Shown: positions 36,430 through 46,360 of the stretch, piece after piece | How the letters are laid out: each line of letters opens with the position of its first letter | Numbering within the stretch: the first letter of the stretch is position 1 | Assembly: GCF_002844555.1 (NCBI RefSeq) | Contig: NZ_PJNI01000001.1 | Location: 620,001 to 684,000 of the forward strand | From: Brumimicrobium salinarum | GTDB lineage: Bacteria; Bacteroidota; Bacteroidia; Flavobacteriales_D; Crocinitomicaceae | Length of the DNA: 64,000 bases | Direction of reading: 5' to 3' | Notes under the pieces: generated by a model | The model's database searches: none | What the model saw: the letters and a program-made list of their open reading frames with translations, nothing else | Told to the model about the DNA's origin: nothing | Program-made: the position numbers and the translations under genes

Positions 36430-38064
36430 ATGAAAAGAATAAAACTAAAACACATTGTATTTTTGATTAGTTCTGCGCTAATTGTGCTTGTGTTTTTGCA
36501 GCTATATCAGGCTTTTCAGCTGTATGAGAAAAAATCAGAGGAGCTCAACAATCACATTGAAAATGTTCTTTCTAAGGTTGCTATTCGACATGAGAAAGCT
36601 TCTGATCTTCAAAGATATACTTCATTTTTTGGAAGTGACTTTAGTGGACAATATAAAAAGGCACTAAAACAAGAATTTCAAAATCTAGTTCCCGTAAGAG
36701 AATCTGTTTCCATTACAGACACCATCATTTATGAAAATGGTACAGCAGTTAAGTATCTTCAAATTACGGGCGACTCCTACGACTCTTTATCTCATGTTTC
36801 AGCAAAACACAGTGTGCTCGCGCGTGATATTAGTGAGTTATCTTCTTACATAAAAAAAGGAACAAAAAATCAATCTAAAGACAAGGACGGGGATAATGAT
36901 TTAGCTTTTCAGTTAGACAAACGAGTAATCAACAGTTTGTTTAAGAAGTCAAAATACATTAATGATTTAATGATAAATGCATTCAGGAGTAGTGGAAATA
37001 TTACTCCCACAGATCGTGTTAACCTTGCATTTTTAGACTCAATGATTACCAAAACTTTTGAAATTGAGGATTTGGCAACGAAGTTTAATTACGCAATTTT
37101 TGATGAACAGGGTGATGTGGTCGAATTCCCAACCTATACAGATCGATATAATCTGAATATTGATACGCAATCCTCTAAGCAGGTAAGAATGTTTCCAGGT
37201 AATATTTTTGATAAAGAATTGACTTTACATGTCTCATTTCCCCAAACGAATATTGTTCTGTTTAATGAAATGTGGCTTACTTTACTTGTAAGTGTATTGT
37301 TGATTAGTTTGGTTGTTCTATCATTTTATGTCATGTTTAAAACCATCTTGAATCAAAAGCATTTAGCAGAGGTAAAAAGTGATTTTATTTCGAATATGAC
37401 CCATGAGTTTAAAACACCAATAAGTACAATATCTTTGGCTTGTGAGGCTATGTCGGATTCCGATATGAACCAAACTGAAGCAAGTAACTTGAGTCCTTTT
37501 ATTAAAATGATTGACGAAGAAAATAAAAGATTAGGTGGCCTTGTGGAGCAAATACTAAAGAGCGCAGTTTTAGATAAAGGAGATATTAAGATGAAACGCG
37601 ATGAATTAGAATTAAATGAAATTGTTTCTCAAGTTGTTGGTAAAGCTAAAATTCGTATCAGTAATGGTGAGATTCAACTTGATCAAGCAGTTGGTTTACT
37701 TCCTTTTATCGGTGATCCTGTTCACACAAATAATTTGATTTCTAATTTAGTAGATAATGCTATTAAGTATAGCAAAGAGGAGGTTTTAATTAAAATTAAA
37801 ACAGAGAAACTGAAAAATGGAGATTATAAATTTATAATCAGCGATAAAGGCATCGGAATTAAAAATGATCATTTAGATAAAATATTTGATAAGCTTTATC
37901 GTGTTCCTACTGGAAATGTACACGATGTTAAAGGTTATGGTTTAGGACTTAATTATGTAAAAGCAATTGTTGATCTTCAAGGTTGGAAAATCAACGTCAA
38001 AAGTAAATACGGAGAAGGAACAACCTTCACATTAATCATTAAAAACACACAAGATCATGAGTAA
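36430..38064 (+). CDS. Sensor histidine kinase
   Basis: The 544-residue kinase has a first transmembrane helix at about residues 8-26, an extracytoplasmic sensor of about 250 residues without recognised domain, and a second helix at about 280-303. The HisKA domain follows directly, with no HAMP domain, and has phospho-acceptor His325 in THEFKTPIS; the ATPase domain shows LVDNAIKYS (N box), FIISDKGIGI (G1) and GYGLGLNYVKAI (G2). It signals to the response regulator whose start overlaps its last 8 bp. The ligand is unknown. Confidence 0.94.
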   Translation: MKRIKLKHIVFLISSALIVLVFLQLYQAFQLYEKKSEELNNHIENVLSKVAIRHEKASDLQRYTSFFGSDFSGQYKKALKQEFQNLVPVRESVSITDTIIYENGTAVKYLQITGDSYDSLSHVSAKHSVLARDISELSSYIKKGTKNQSKDKDGDNDLAFQLDKRVINSLFKKSKYINDLMINAFRSSGNITPTDRVNLAFLDSMITKTFEIEDLATKFNYAIFDEQGDVVEFPTYTDRYNLNIDTQSSKQVRMFPGNIFDKELTLHVSFPQTNIVLFNEMWLTLLVSVLLISLVVLSFYVMFKTILNQKHLAEVKSDFISNMTHEFKTPISTISLACEAMSDSDMNQTEASNLSPFIKMIDEENKRLGGLVEQILKSAVLDKGDIKMKRDELELNEIVSQVVGKAKIRISNGEIQLDQAVGLLPFIGDPVHTNNLISNLVDNAIKYSKEEVLIKIKTEKLKNGDYKFIISDKGIGIKNDHLDKIFDKLYRVPTGNVHDVKGYGLGLNYVKAIVDLQGWKINVKSKYGEGTTFTLIIKNTQDHE

Positions 38065-38746
38065 GAGTATAAAAATTTTATTGGCAGAAGATGATAATAA
38101 CCTTGGTTTATTATTGGAGTCATTTATAAAAGCTAAAGGCTTTAAGGTTGATTTAGCAAGAGATGGTAAACAAGCATTAGAAAAATTTAATCAAGACACA
38201 TACCATTTTGTTATTCTAGATGTTATGATGCCAGAAATGGATGGATTTACAGTAGCAAAAGAAATTCGAGAAATTGATAGCCAAATTCCTATTCTCTTCC
38301 TTACCGCAAAAAGCATGAAAGAAGACAAATTAGAAGGCTTTTCAATAGGTGCTGATGATTATCTTACAAAGCCTTTTAGTATGGAAGAGCTTGTCGCTAG
38401 AATTGAAGCTATTCTGAAAAGGTCACAAGGAGAAGACACACCTTTAGATGACACATTCACTATTGGTAGATTCAAATTTGACCCGCTAACTAGGGTAATT
38501 GATATCGATGGAGAAGAGAATAAACTAACAACAAAAGAAAGTCAGTTGTTAAAGTTACTAGCCAAGAATAAAAACCAAGTACTCGATAGACAAGCTGCTT
38601 TAAGAGCAATTTGGGGAGATGACAATTACTTTAATGGTAGAAGTATGGATGTTTATATCGCAAAATTGCGTAAAATTCTCAAAGCTGACGAAGATATTGA
38701 AATTATGAATATACACGGGAAAGGATTCAAGCTGATTGATCAATAG
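38057..38746 (+). CDS. OmpR/PhoB-family response regulator, partner of the upstream kinase
   Basis: The receiver domain has acidic residues AEDD, phospho-acceptor Asp55 in VILDVMMPEMDGF, Thr in LFLTAKS and Lys in DDYLTKPFS. A trans_reg_C winged helix follows (LTTKESQLLKLLAKN, RSMDVYIAKLRKIL, IHGKGFKLI). The 229-residue length is standard. The 8-bp overlap with the kinase gene makes the pair a clear two-component operon. The regulated genes are unknown. Confidence 0.95.
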   Translation: MSKSIKILLAEDDNNLGLLLESFIKAKGFKVDLARDGKQALEKFNQDTYHFVILDVMMPEMDGFTVAKEIREIDSQIPILFLTAKSMKEDKLEGFSIGADDYLTKPFSMEELVARIEAILKRSQGEDTPLDDTFTIGRFKFDPLTRVIDIDGEENKLTTKESQLLKLLAKNKNQVLDRQAALRAIWGDDNYFNGRSMDVYIAKLRKILKADEDIEIMNIHGKGFKLIDQ

Positions 38747-38936
38747 GCTTCGGCTTACTTTTAGGTGTTGCTTTAAGAGGAAAGAAAAAGTACATTTCTT
38801 ACCTTAAACTTAGGGAAAACCCTTGTTATTTATAGTTAACAAATATTTACATTTACGACTTGCTAGGATAACCATTAAATAGACATTTTAAATCTCAAAA
38901 CTAAAGTGTTTAATTGCAGTTTTTAGTTATACCTTT

Positions 38937-39487
38937 TTGCAGAGTCGCTTAATAAGTGATGATTTTCATAATGTAAAACCTCTTGGATTTAACCGAGAGG
39001 TTTTTTTATTTCCATATAACGGTCGCCTATACTTTACGGCAGAAACTACAGTCGGGAATACAGAACTGTATGAGTCTGATGGTACAGCTGCTGGAACTAA
39101 GAAGATATCTCCCGCTATAGCTCCAATTCTAGATCCATACTACGGTTCTACTCAATTTTATAATTATGATGATGCCTTGTATTTTAAAGCAAATTTTACA
39201 AGCAATGGTTATGATATGAATTATATAGGGTGAGAGACACTACTCTTTTTATTGACAAAGAAGCTCAATTAATAAATTTTCGAGCTTATCCGAACCCAAC
39301 AAGTGATAGAATAATTATCACCACAGAGGAAAACACTTCATTTTCTCTACTTGATTTAACAGGAAAAGTTTTAAAATCATTTGAAGTAAACCAAGAAAAA
39401 GAAATTTCGATCGCTGAATTAAATAGTGGAGTTTATATCTTAAAAGAGCAAAATTTTGGGACGTGTTTAAAAATTGTGAAAGAGTAA
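38937..39487 (+). pseudogene. Remnant of an ELWxxDGT-repeat T9SS cargo protein
   Basis: Two adjacent frames make up the remnant. The first (to 39233) contains FLFPYNGRLYFTAET, GNTELYESDGTAAGTKKI and ALYFKANF, one and a half ELWxxDGT-type repeats of secreted propeller-like proteins. The second (39230-39487) is a type A T9SS sorting domain: FRAYPNPTSDRIII, FSLLDLTGKVLKSF and LNSGVYILKEQN. The parts belong to one class of protein but are out of frame and lack a signal peptide and most repeats, so internal and 5' deletion is inferred. It lies immediately downstream of a kinase/regulator pair. Confidence 0.8.
38975..39007 (+). terminator. Hairpin with T run inside the cargo remnant
   Basis: The stem AACCTCT-TGG / CCG-AGAGGTT with a short AT loop is followed by seven T. 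It looks like a rho-independent terminator for the two-component operon, 230 bp after the regulator, and sits where the cargo remnant becomes recognisable. Confidence 0.6.
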
Positions 39488-39837
39488 CATCTACGTGTTT
39501 ATGTGTTAAATATTAATCTAATAAAAAGAATTTTTTTGATAAAAACTGAAGGTTTTCTGTTTTCATCCTTCAAAAATATACCACTGTTAAAACCAACATT
39601 TTTATGGTTGTAAAATATTGAAAGGCTAAATTACTAAAACGTTAAAAAAACCTACCGAAAAACTAATGTAAGGAGTTGAAGGCTATGGATTTGCTTAAAT
39701 CTATTGATGTTTAGTTAATGGCTTTTTTTGATTTCATCTCATCAGATTTTTTTTCTTATCTATATTTTTGTTAACTTGGTCGTAAACATAAATACTACTA
39801 ATGTCAAAATTTGAAAGATTTGACAAAAAGACATCTT
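39488..39837. promoter_or_regulatory. Intergenic region upstream of the CHU_C adhesin
   Basis: This 350-bp AT-rich gap holds a TATTTTTG -7 box at 39763-39770, 67 bp before the adhesin ATG, and a short AACCA/TGGTT hairpin near 39592-39612. No TTG lies at the normal distance. Nothing else is evident. Confidence 0.4.
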
Positions 39838-42105
39838 ATGAAATACACAATGTTAACATCTATAAAATCCATTCTTATTTTTGGGTTTGTTTTTGGGGCA
39901 AATTTGACGACCAATGCACAGCAAGGTGATATTATACCTCCAGCATGTGCAAACGATACATATACTTTAGATCCAGGTACAACTATTCACTTTTATGATG
40001 ATGGTGGTCCTGGCGGAGATTGTAATAATGGAGGAAATGTATCGGATGGTAACTTTTCAAACGCCAACTGTGAAACGATAACAACGATATGTCCAGCGGC
40101 TTGTGAGTCTTTAGATATCGAATTTCTAACTTTTTCTATGTACAATACATCGTCAGGATGGGATTGGATGGTAATCTATGAAGGAACAGGAACTAGCGGC
40201 AACATTATTTTTGACAATAGATCTGGAAGTCCAGATAATCCGAGAGGAACAGATTGTGACTTTGTTAACAATAATGATGTTCTTGATATTATTTCCGCTC
40301 AAGATCAATGTATAACTTTTCGGTTTTTTGCAACCAGTGTGGTTAATAGAGAAGGATGGGATGCCAGAGTGACCTCAGTTGCGGTTCCAGGTGCAGGAGT
40401 CGTGGATATTGATGTTACAGCTCCTACCTGTACCGCTGATGGAAGTGCTGTTATTTCGAATTATGACAACAGCTCAACATATACTTTTACACCCACAGGA
40501 CCTTCAGTAGGAACTGGAGGGGTTATTACTGGTGCTACTTTCGGTCAAAGTTATTCCGTAGAAGAAAACGCTGCGGGTTGTCCTACTAGTTTTCAAATCG
40601 ATGCGCAAGTTCTACCTCCAGATGTGCCAAGTTTTAATATTACAGCGCCCACTTGTTCTGCCGATGGTTCTGCCGAGATAACAAATTACCTTTCAGGGGC
40701 AACATACACATTTACTCCACTTGGTCCTTCGGTTAATACGTCTGGTGCAATTACAGGAGCTAACTTTGGGCAAAGTTATACAGTGGAAGTAGAAAACGGA
40801 GGATGTACCGAGACGGCAACTTTCCAAATTGAAGAACAATTAGTATCTCCAGCAATACCGAACTTTAATATTACAGCACCAACTTGTTTAGCGGATGGTT
40901 CTGCTGAGTTGACAAATTATGATAATACAATGTCTTATACATTTACACCTGCTGGACCTTCAATTGGAAGTTCTGGAGAGATTACAGGTGAGACCACTGG
41001 GCAAAGTTATACATTAGAGGTTGATAACGGGAGTTGTACCGAAACAGCTGTCTTTCAGACTGACGAACAACTGGAAACCCCCGATGAACCTGTCTTTAAC
41101 ATTATAGACCCTACTTGTCAGGCTGATGGTTCGGCGGAGATATCAAATTACGATGCTACTTTAACATATACATTCACTCCGGCAGGACCTACATTAGGTA
41201 GTTTAGGCGAAATAACAGGAGTAAGTTTCGGGCAAAACTATAATGTAGAAGTTGATAACGGAGGTTGTAGTGCAACTTCTGATTTTCAAGTCGAGACACA
41301 ACTAGAAACTCCAGTTCCAAATATTTTTGCTGATACAACAATTGGTTGTACACCTCAAACAATAACTTTTGTTGACACTTCAGGATATGTTAACGTAACT
41401 TGTTCATGGGATTTTGGTGATGGAAGTACTAGTGAAATATGCGATACTGTTGAACATGTGTATGATGAGGAAGGTATTTATGATGTAACATTAACATTAG
41501 AAAGTGCTGAAGGTTGTGTTGGTGATACAACTTTATATAGTTATATTGAAATTGTGGAAAGTCCAATTGCCGATTTTACAGCCAATCCTATGATAACTGA
41601 TTTTAATAACACCCAAATAATTTTTACAAATGAATCTATGAATGACACAACTTATGTTTGGGATTTTGATGATACATCTTCACAAGTTAGTAATGTTGAT
41701 CCAATTCATACGTATCCAATTGGAATAGCTGATGATTATAACGTTATGCTTTATGCATTCGGAGATTTTGGGTGTGTTGATTCAACAAGTTTAACGATAG
41801 TTGTAAATAATCCTGATGTTGAAATATCTGTTCCAAATATATTTACTCCTAATGGAGATAATGAAAATGATTTTTTTGAATTAATCAACGTTGATAATAT
41901 TGAAGATTTAGACCTTATTATTTTAAATCGTTGGGGTAATGTTGTTTTTGAAAGTAACGACCCAAACTTTAAATGGAACGGATCAATTCAGAACAATGGA
42001 GCAGAATGTACTGACGGAACTTATTTCTATAAAATTAAAGTGAAAGACTTGATGGGAGAAGAAATCTTGAAGCATGGCTTTGTCCAATTAGCGAGAGGAA
42101 AATAA
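39838..42105 (+). CDS. Surface adhesin-like T9SS cargo: CUB-like, SprB-type repeats, PKD, CHU_C
   Basis: The ATG at 39838 opens a signal peptide ending TTNAQQGD; 755 residues. After the signal comes a CUB-like domain (about 40-190, SSGWDWMVIYEGTGTSGN). Four tandem units of about 73 residues follow, each with PTCxADGSAxISNY, YTFTPxGPS and GATFGQSYxVE, like repeats in the gliding adhesin SprB. Two PKD-type domains (CSWDFGDGSTSE, YVWDFDDTSS) precede the gliding motility-associated C-terminal domain VPNIFTPNGDNENDFFEL ... LNRWGNVVFES. It should be exported by T9SS and displayed on the surface. No PorP/SprF partner lies beside it. Confidence 0.9.
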   Translation: MKYTMLTSIKSILIFGFVFGANLTTNAQQGDIIPPACANDTYTLDPGTTIHFYDDGGPGGDCNNGGNVSDGNFSNANCETITTICPAACESLDIEFLTFSMYNTSSGWDWMVIYEGTGTSGNIIFDNRSGSPDNPRGTDCDFVNNNDVLDIISAQDQCITFRFFATSVVNREGWDARVTSVAVPGAGVVDIDVTAPTCTADGSAVISNYDNSSTYTFTPTGPSVGTGGVITGATFGQSYSVEENAAGCPTSFQIDAQVLPPDVPSFNITAPTCSADGSAEITNYLSGATYTFTPLGPSVNTSGAITGANFGQSYTVEVENGGCTETATFQIEEQLVSPAIPNFNITAPTCLADGSAELTNYDNTMSYTFTPAGPSIGSSGEITGETTGQSYTLEVDNGSCTETAVFQTDEQLETPDEPVFNIIDPTCQADGSAEISNYDATLTYTFTPAGPTLGSLGEITGVSFGQNYNVEVDNGGCSATSDFQVETQLETPVPNIFADTTIGCTPQTITFVDTSGYVNVTCSWDFGDGSTSEICDTVEHVYDEEGIYDVTLTLESAEGCVGDTTLYSYIEIVESPIADFTANPMITDFNNTQIIFTNESMNDTTYVWDFDDTSSQVSNVDPIHTYPIGIADDYNVMLYAFGDFGCVDSTSLTIVVNNPDVEISVPNIFTPNGDNENDFFELINVDNIEDLDLIILNRWGNVVFESNDPNFKWNGSIQNNGAECTDGTYFYKIKVKDLMGEEILKHGFVQLARGK

Positions 42106-42599
42106 TATCAGTTTAAACGCTATTTCTGTTTAGCTGATTACTTTTCTGTGTATGTCTTATAACATCAGCTTAATAAGCAATTTATTGATAATGGCTAACT
42201 AAAGTAACGTTGAAATGTTCTTTAAATTGGGATTATCCAGCGTTTGCCGAAATGTCACCACTACAAAGTCGAGTTTGTGTAGCTTTTTAACTCCTATTTT
42301 TTATAATCATATCATCTCTTCGGGAATAATAGAAATTCAACTTGATAAGCAAATAAAACAGTATTAATCTCTCCCCAACTTTGAGACTAACCCATAATTA
42401 ATTTATGGGCTTCAATGAAAGTTTAAGGTTTTTGTTCAATCTTTTATTAAATCCCTTCTTGGGTGTAAGTTAGTATACTTTATAAATAAAAGATGGTATA
42501 ACTACTTTTAAAAGACTTGGAACACCGAAAGTGAAGCATTTATTCCAATAGAATACTGACTAAATCACAAAACCTTCTAAGATCTGAATAAACGTTAAA
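42106..42599. other. Intergenic region after the adhesin
   Basis: This 494-bp stretch has no coding frame that I trust. A perfect 7-bp hairpin CCCATAA/TTATGGG sits at 42391-42409 without a T run. It may contain decayed sequence, but no transposase fragment is recognisable. Confidence 0.4.
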
Positions 42600-42902
42600 T
42601 TATTCCTCTGTATCTTGATCTTTCCGTACTGTTGTTATCTTAAATCTGTTAATTGTGTAACCTGTAGCTGAAGCGATCTCTTTAAAATTTTCTTCAGTAT
42701 ATGATATTTTTGAGTCGATATAAAAAACACCTTCTTTTATATATTGGTCTGATTCCTCTATGTGTTGAGTAAAATCAGATAATACTTGTTTTGGAGAATT
42801 GTTATTAAATGATGATACCTCAAAAGAATAAGTGTATTGTGAAAATGATACAAAAGAAGCACCAATAAAAAATGAGGTAATAATGAAGTTTTTTAAGTTC
42901 AT
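42600..42902 (-). CDS. Small secreted hypothetical protein
   Basis: The 100-residue product has a good signal peptide (KNFIITSFFIGASFVSFS, cleavage before QYTYSFEV). The mature 78 residues contain YSFEVSSF, VFYIDSKISYTEENFKEIA and INRFKIT, a strand-helix-strand layout that resembles a small alpha/beta (ferredoxin-like) fold, but no metal-binding motif. I do not recognise the family. It stands alone, divergent from leuS. Confidence 0.65.
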   Translation of the reverse strand: MNLKNFIITSFFIGASFVSFSQYTYSFEVSSFNNNSPKQVLSDFTQHIEESDQYIKEGVFYIDSKISYTEENFKEIASATGYTINRFKITTVRKDQDTEE

Positions 42903-43231
42903 AATGAATAGTTTCTAATATTGTTTACTAATTTAATAAAAAAAATACGTTTTTGATATTTTGCCAGTCAATATAACTTATCTAATAAGTTTTGAATTCT
43001 TCCTGATGTTTTTCGATTGGATTCAACGGTAACCCGGTATTGTTAAATTCGTTGAGATGTGTTGAGTCTATCATAATGGGATCAAAAGCCTAGTTCATGA
43101 GATTATTTTTGAGATTAGATGAGGTTCACAATTTACAGATAATGGTAAACAACCTGTTTCAGAAAATTAACTTGCTTGTTTGAACTTAAAAAAATTATCT
43201 TTGCCCTTTCAAAAACCAAACAGCAAGAAGC
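42903..43231. promoter_or_regulatory. Divergent region with the leuS promoter at 43172-43203
   Basis: TTG (43172-43174), a 21-bp spacer and TATCTTTG (43196-43203) match the Bacteroidota promoter consensus, 28 bp before the leuS ATG. The rest of the 329-bp gap holds nothing I can name. Confidence 0.65.
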
Positions 43232-46081
43232 ATGAGTTACGATTTTAACGCAATAGAGAAAAAGTGGAGAAAACACTGGCAGGAAAACAATACTTACCAA
43301 ACTAAAGTTGAAACTGACCAACCAAAATATTATGGTTTAACAATGTTTCCTTATCCTTCTGGAGCTGGACTGCACGTTGGACATCCGCTAGGGTATATCG
43401 CATCGGATATTTATGCACGTTATAAAAAATTGAAAGGCTACAATGTTTTGCACCCAATGGGATACGATTCTTTTGGATTGCCTGCTGAACAGTATGCTAT
43501 TCAAACTGGACAACATCCTGCTGTAACCACAGAAGAAAACTTAAAACGATACCGAGAGCAACTCGATAAAATTGGATTTTCATTTGACTGGTCACGAGAA
43601 GTTCGAACTTCAGATCCGCAATATTACAAATGGACACAGTGGATTTTTAAACAATTATTTGCTGCTTACTATTGTAATGATGCCGATAAAGCTTTGCCAA
43701 TTGAAAATCTAATTGCTGTTTTTGAAAAAGAAGGAAATTCAAATGTAAACGCTGTTAATGCTTGCGAAATTGAGTTTTCTGCTGAAGAATGGAAGGCTTT
43801 TGATGCCAAAAAACAAGCAGATATCTTAATGGATTATCGCTTAACCTATTTGGCTGATTCATGGGTGAATTGGTGTCCAGCTTTGGGAACTGTTTTGGCC
43901 AATGATGAAATCGTAAATGGAGTTTCTGAGCGTGGCGGACATCCTGTAGAACAAAAGTTAATGCGCCAATGGTCCATGAGAATTACGGCTTATGCTGAAC
44001 GTTTGTTGAAAGGTTTAGACAAGCTCGATTGGTCAGATGCTGTAAAAGACATCCAACGCAATTGGATAGGCAAATCTGTTGGAGCATCGCTCCACTTCCC
44101 CCTATGGAGGGGGGTTGAGGGGGAGGATATTGACCCTAAAATCTCAGATGATACAACAATCGAAGTTTTTACAACTCGTCCCGATACAATTTACGGCGTT
44201 TCTTTCATGGTTTTAGCACCAGAACACGACTTAGTAAATCAAATTACAACAGACGAATATAAAGATGAGGTGGCTGCATATCAGCAAAAAGCTGGATTGA
44301 AATCTGAGCGCGACCGTATGGCAGATACCAAAACAATTTCTGGTCAATTCACAGGAGCTTACGCTGTACATCCTTTGAGTGGAGAGAAAATTCAAATTTG
44401 GATTGGAGATTACGTACTGGCTTCTTACGGAACAGGTGCTGTAATGGCGGTTCCTTGCGGAGACCAGCGTGATTGGGATTTTGCTAAGCATTTCGAAATT
44501 CCAATTAAGAATATTTTCGCTGACGTTTCGATTGAAGAAGGCGCCTACACAGAAAAGAAAGGGAAAATCGCTAATTCTGACTTTTTAAACGGATTAGAGG
44601 TTGATGAAGCCATCAAAAAAGCAATTGAAGTACTAGAAGACAAGAAAATTGGAAAAGCAAAAACAAATTACCGTTTAAGAGACGCTGTTTTTTCTCGTCA
44701 ACGTTATTGGGGAGAGCCGTTCCCTGTATATTATGATAAGGGAATTGCTAAAACAATTGATGATCAATATTTACCTATTGAATTACCTGAAGTAGATAAG
44801 TATTTACCTACCGAAGATGGTCAGCCGCCACTCGGAAACGCATACAATTGGTTTTGGGACAGTGAAAAAAACGAATTAGTTGGAAAAGATAAATCGGAAG
44901 AAGAAAACGTTCATCCGATGGAATTGAACACCATGCCAGGTTGGGCAGGAAGTTCTTGGTATTTCTTGCGCTACATGGATCCGCATAACGACAAAGCATT
45001 TGTTGCTAAAGAAAAAGTGGAGTATTGGAACAATGTAGATTTATACATCGGAGGAGCAGAACACGCTACGGGGCATTTATTATACGCTCGTTTTTGGTCC
45101 ATGTTCTTGCATGATTTTGGACATATTCCTTTCGAAGAGCCTTTCAAAAAGATGATTAACCAAGGAATGATCTTGGGGAGAAGTAATTTTGTTTACCGCG
45201 ATAAAGAAAGTGGGAAGTTTGTAAGTTTCGGAAAACGAAAAGAATATAAAACGTCGAGAATTCACGTTGACATCAACATAGTAGACAACGATATTCTTGA
45301 TACATCGGCGTTCAAATCTTCACGAGAAGAATATGCCAATGCAGAATTCATTTTGGAAGACGACGGAACTTATCTCTGCGGACACGAAGTTGAAAAGATG
45401 TCTAAATCGAAATTTAATGTTCAAAATCCAGATGATTTAGTTGAAAAATACGGTGCGGATACCTTGAGGATGTACGAGATGTTCTTAGGTCCAATCGAGC
45501 AAGCAAAACCTTGGGATATCAAAGGAATTAACGGAGTAAATAATTTCTTACGTAAACTATGGAGGTTGTTTCATGACCAAGACGGAAAAGTTGTACTTTC
45601 CGATGAAAAACCAACTGCAGATGCTTTAAAAACCTTGCATAAGACCATCAAGAAAGCCCAAGAAGACATGGATCGTTACGTGTTCAACACTTCTGTTTCT
45701 GCAATGATGATTTGTGTAAATGAATTAACAGAGCAAAAATGTAACAACAAAACAATTCTTCAAGATTTAGTGGTGTTGTTAGCGCCTTATGCTCCGCATA
45801 TTTCAGAAGAACTTTGGACAATTTTAGGCAATGAAGCAGGAACTGTTTCTGAGGCAAAATATCCTGTTTGTAACGAAGATTATTTAGTTGAAGACACTTT
45901 TGAATATCCAGTGAGTTTTAACGGAAAAATGCGTTTCAAAGCAGAATTAGCCAATGATTTATCAAAAGATGAGATAGAAAAAGAAGTTCTTGGCATGGAG
46001 AAATCACAAAAGTATTTAGAAGGAAAAACACCGAAAAAAGTGATTGTTGTTCCTGGAAGGATAGTCAATATTGTGGTTTAG
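43232..46081 (+). CDS. leuS: Leucyl-tRNA synthetase
   Basis: This cytoplasmic class I synthetase charges tRNA-Leu. The 949-residue product has the HIGH motif as HVGH (48-51) in PYPSGAGLHVGHPLGY, the editing-domain threonine-rich loop TTRPDTIYGVSFM with LAPEHD, GTGAVMAVPCGDQRD, and KMSKS at 722-726. An in-frame palindromic repeat at 44096-44131 adds HFPLWRGVEGEDI just before the TTRPD motif, as in ileS. The C-terminal domain ends in the usual KVIVVPGRIVNIVV. A consensus promoter lies 28 bp upstream. Confidence 0.97.
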   Translation: MSYDFNAIEKKWRKHWQENNTYQTKVETDQPKYYGLTMFPYPSGAGLHVGHPLGYIASDIYARYKKLKGYNVLHPMGYDSFGLPAEQYAIQTGQHPAVTTEENLKRYREQLDKIGFSFDWSREVRTSDPQYYKWTQWIFKQLFAAYYCNDADKALPIENLIAVFEKEGNSNVNAVNACEIEFSAEEWKAFDAKKQADILMDYRLTYLADSWVNWCPALGTVLANDEIVNGVSERGGHPVEQKLMRQWSMRITAYAERLLKGLDKLDWSDAVKDIQRNWIGKSVGASLHFPLWRGVEGEDIDPKISDDTTIEVFTTRPDTIYGVSFMVLAPEHDLVNQITTDEYKDEVAAYQQKAGLKSERDRMADTKTISGQFTGAYAVHPLSGEKIQIWIGDYVLASYGTGAVMAVPCGDQRDWDFAKHFEIPIKNIFADVSIEEGAYTEKKGKIANSDFLNGLEVDEAIKKAIEVLEDKKIGKAKTNYRLRDAVFSRQRYWGEPFPVYYDKGIAKTIDDQYLPIELPEVDKYLPTEDGQPPLGNAYNWFWDSEKNELVGKDKSEEENVHPMELNTMPGWAGSSWYFLRYMDPHNDKAFVAKEKVEYWNNVDLYIGGAEHATGHLLYARFWSMFLHDFGHIPFEEPFKKMINQGMILGRSNFVYRDKESGKFVSFGKRKEYKTSRIHVDINIVDNDILDTSAFKSSREEYANAEFILEDDGTYLCGHEVEKMSKSKFNVQNPDDLVEKYGADTLRMYEMFLGPIEQAKPWDIKGINGVNNFLRKLWRLFHDQDGKVVLSDEKPTADALKTLHKTIKKAQEDMDRYVFNTSVSAMMICVNELTEQKCNNKTILQDLVVLLAPYAPHISEELWTILGNEAGTVSEAKYPVCNEDYLVEDTFEYPVSFNGKMRFKAELANDLSKDEIEKEVLGMEKSQKYLEGKTPKKVIVVPGRIVNIVV
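44096..44131. repeat. Palindromic repeat inserted in frame in leuS
   Basis: The hairpin CCCCCT-ATGG-AGGGGG and the following GAGGGGGAGGATATT repeat the ileS element at 21994-22030 with few changes, all in the loop or spacer. It encodes PLWRGVEGED. Confidence 0.8.
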
Positions 46082-46360
46082 AAGTTTATGATTGGAGTAC
46101 TTCCCGAAATAGTTTAGACATTTTTAAATATATGTTTTGAGCAAGAAGTAAAGTCTATATATACTGTTCGTTTTTAATAAATAATACCATGAGTAAGTTA
46201 CAATCCTTTTTGAATGACTTATCTCATGCTGAGTTGGTCAGTTTTTAGACTTATCGCTAAGAACAAAAATTAAAGTATAAAAAAATAGGCTTAATGTAAA
46301 GAACGGTATGTAAAAAATCTATTTTTGTTTATATAAACATTTATTAAAACCTTATGTACT

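Noticed and set aside
42391-42409. CCCATAA/TTATGGG hairpin as a terminator
   Set aside because: No T run on either side and more than 180 bp from the nearest gene end.
46190-46249. 19-codon frame MSKLQSFLNDLSHAELVSF after leuS
   Set aside because: Looks protein-like and could be a gene remnant, but it is too short and has no continuation in any frame.
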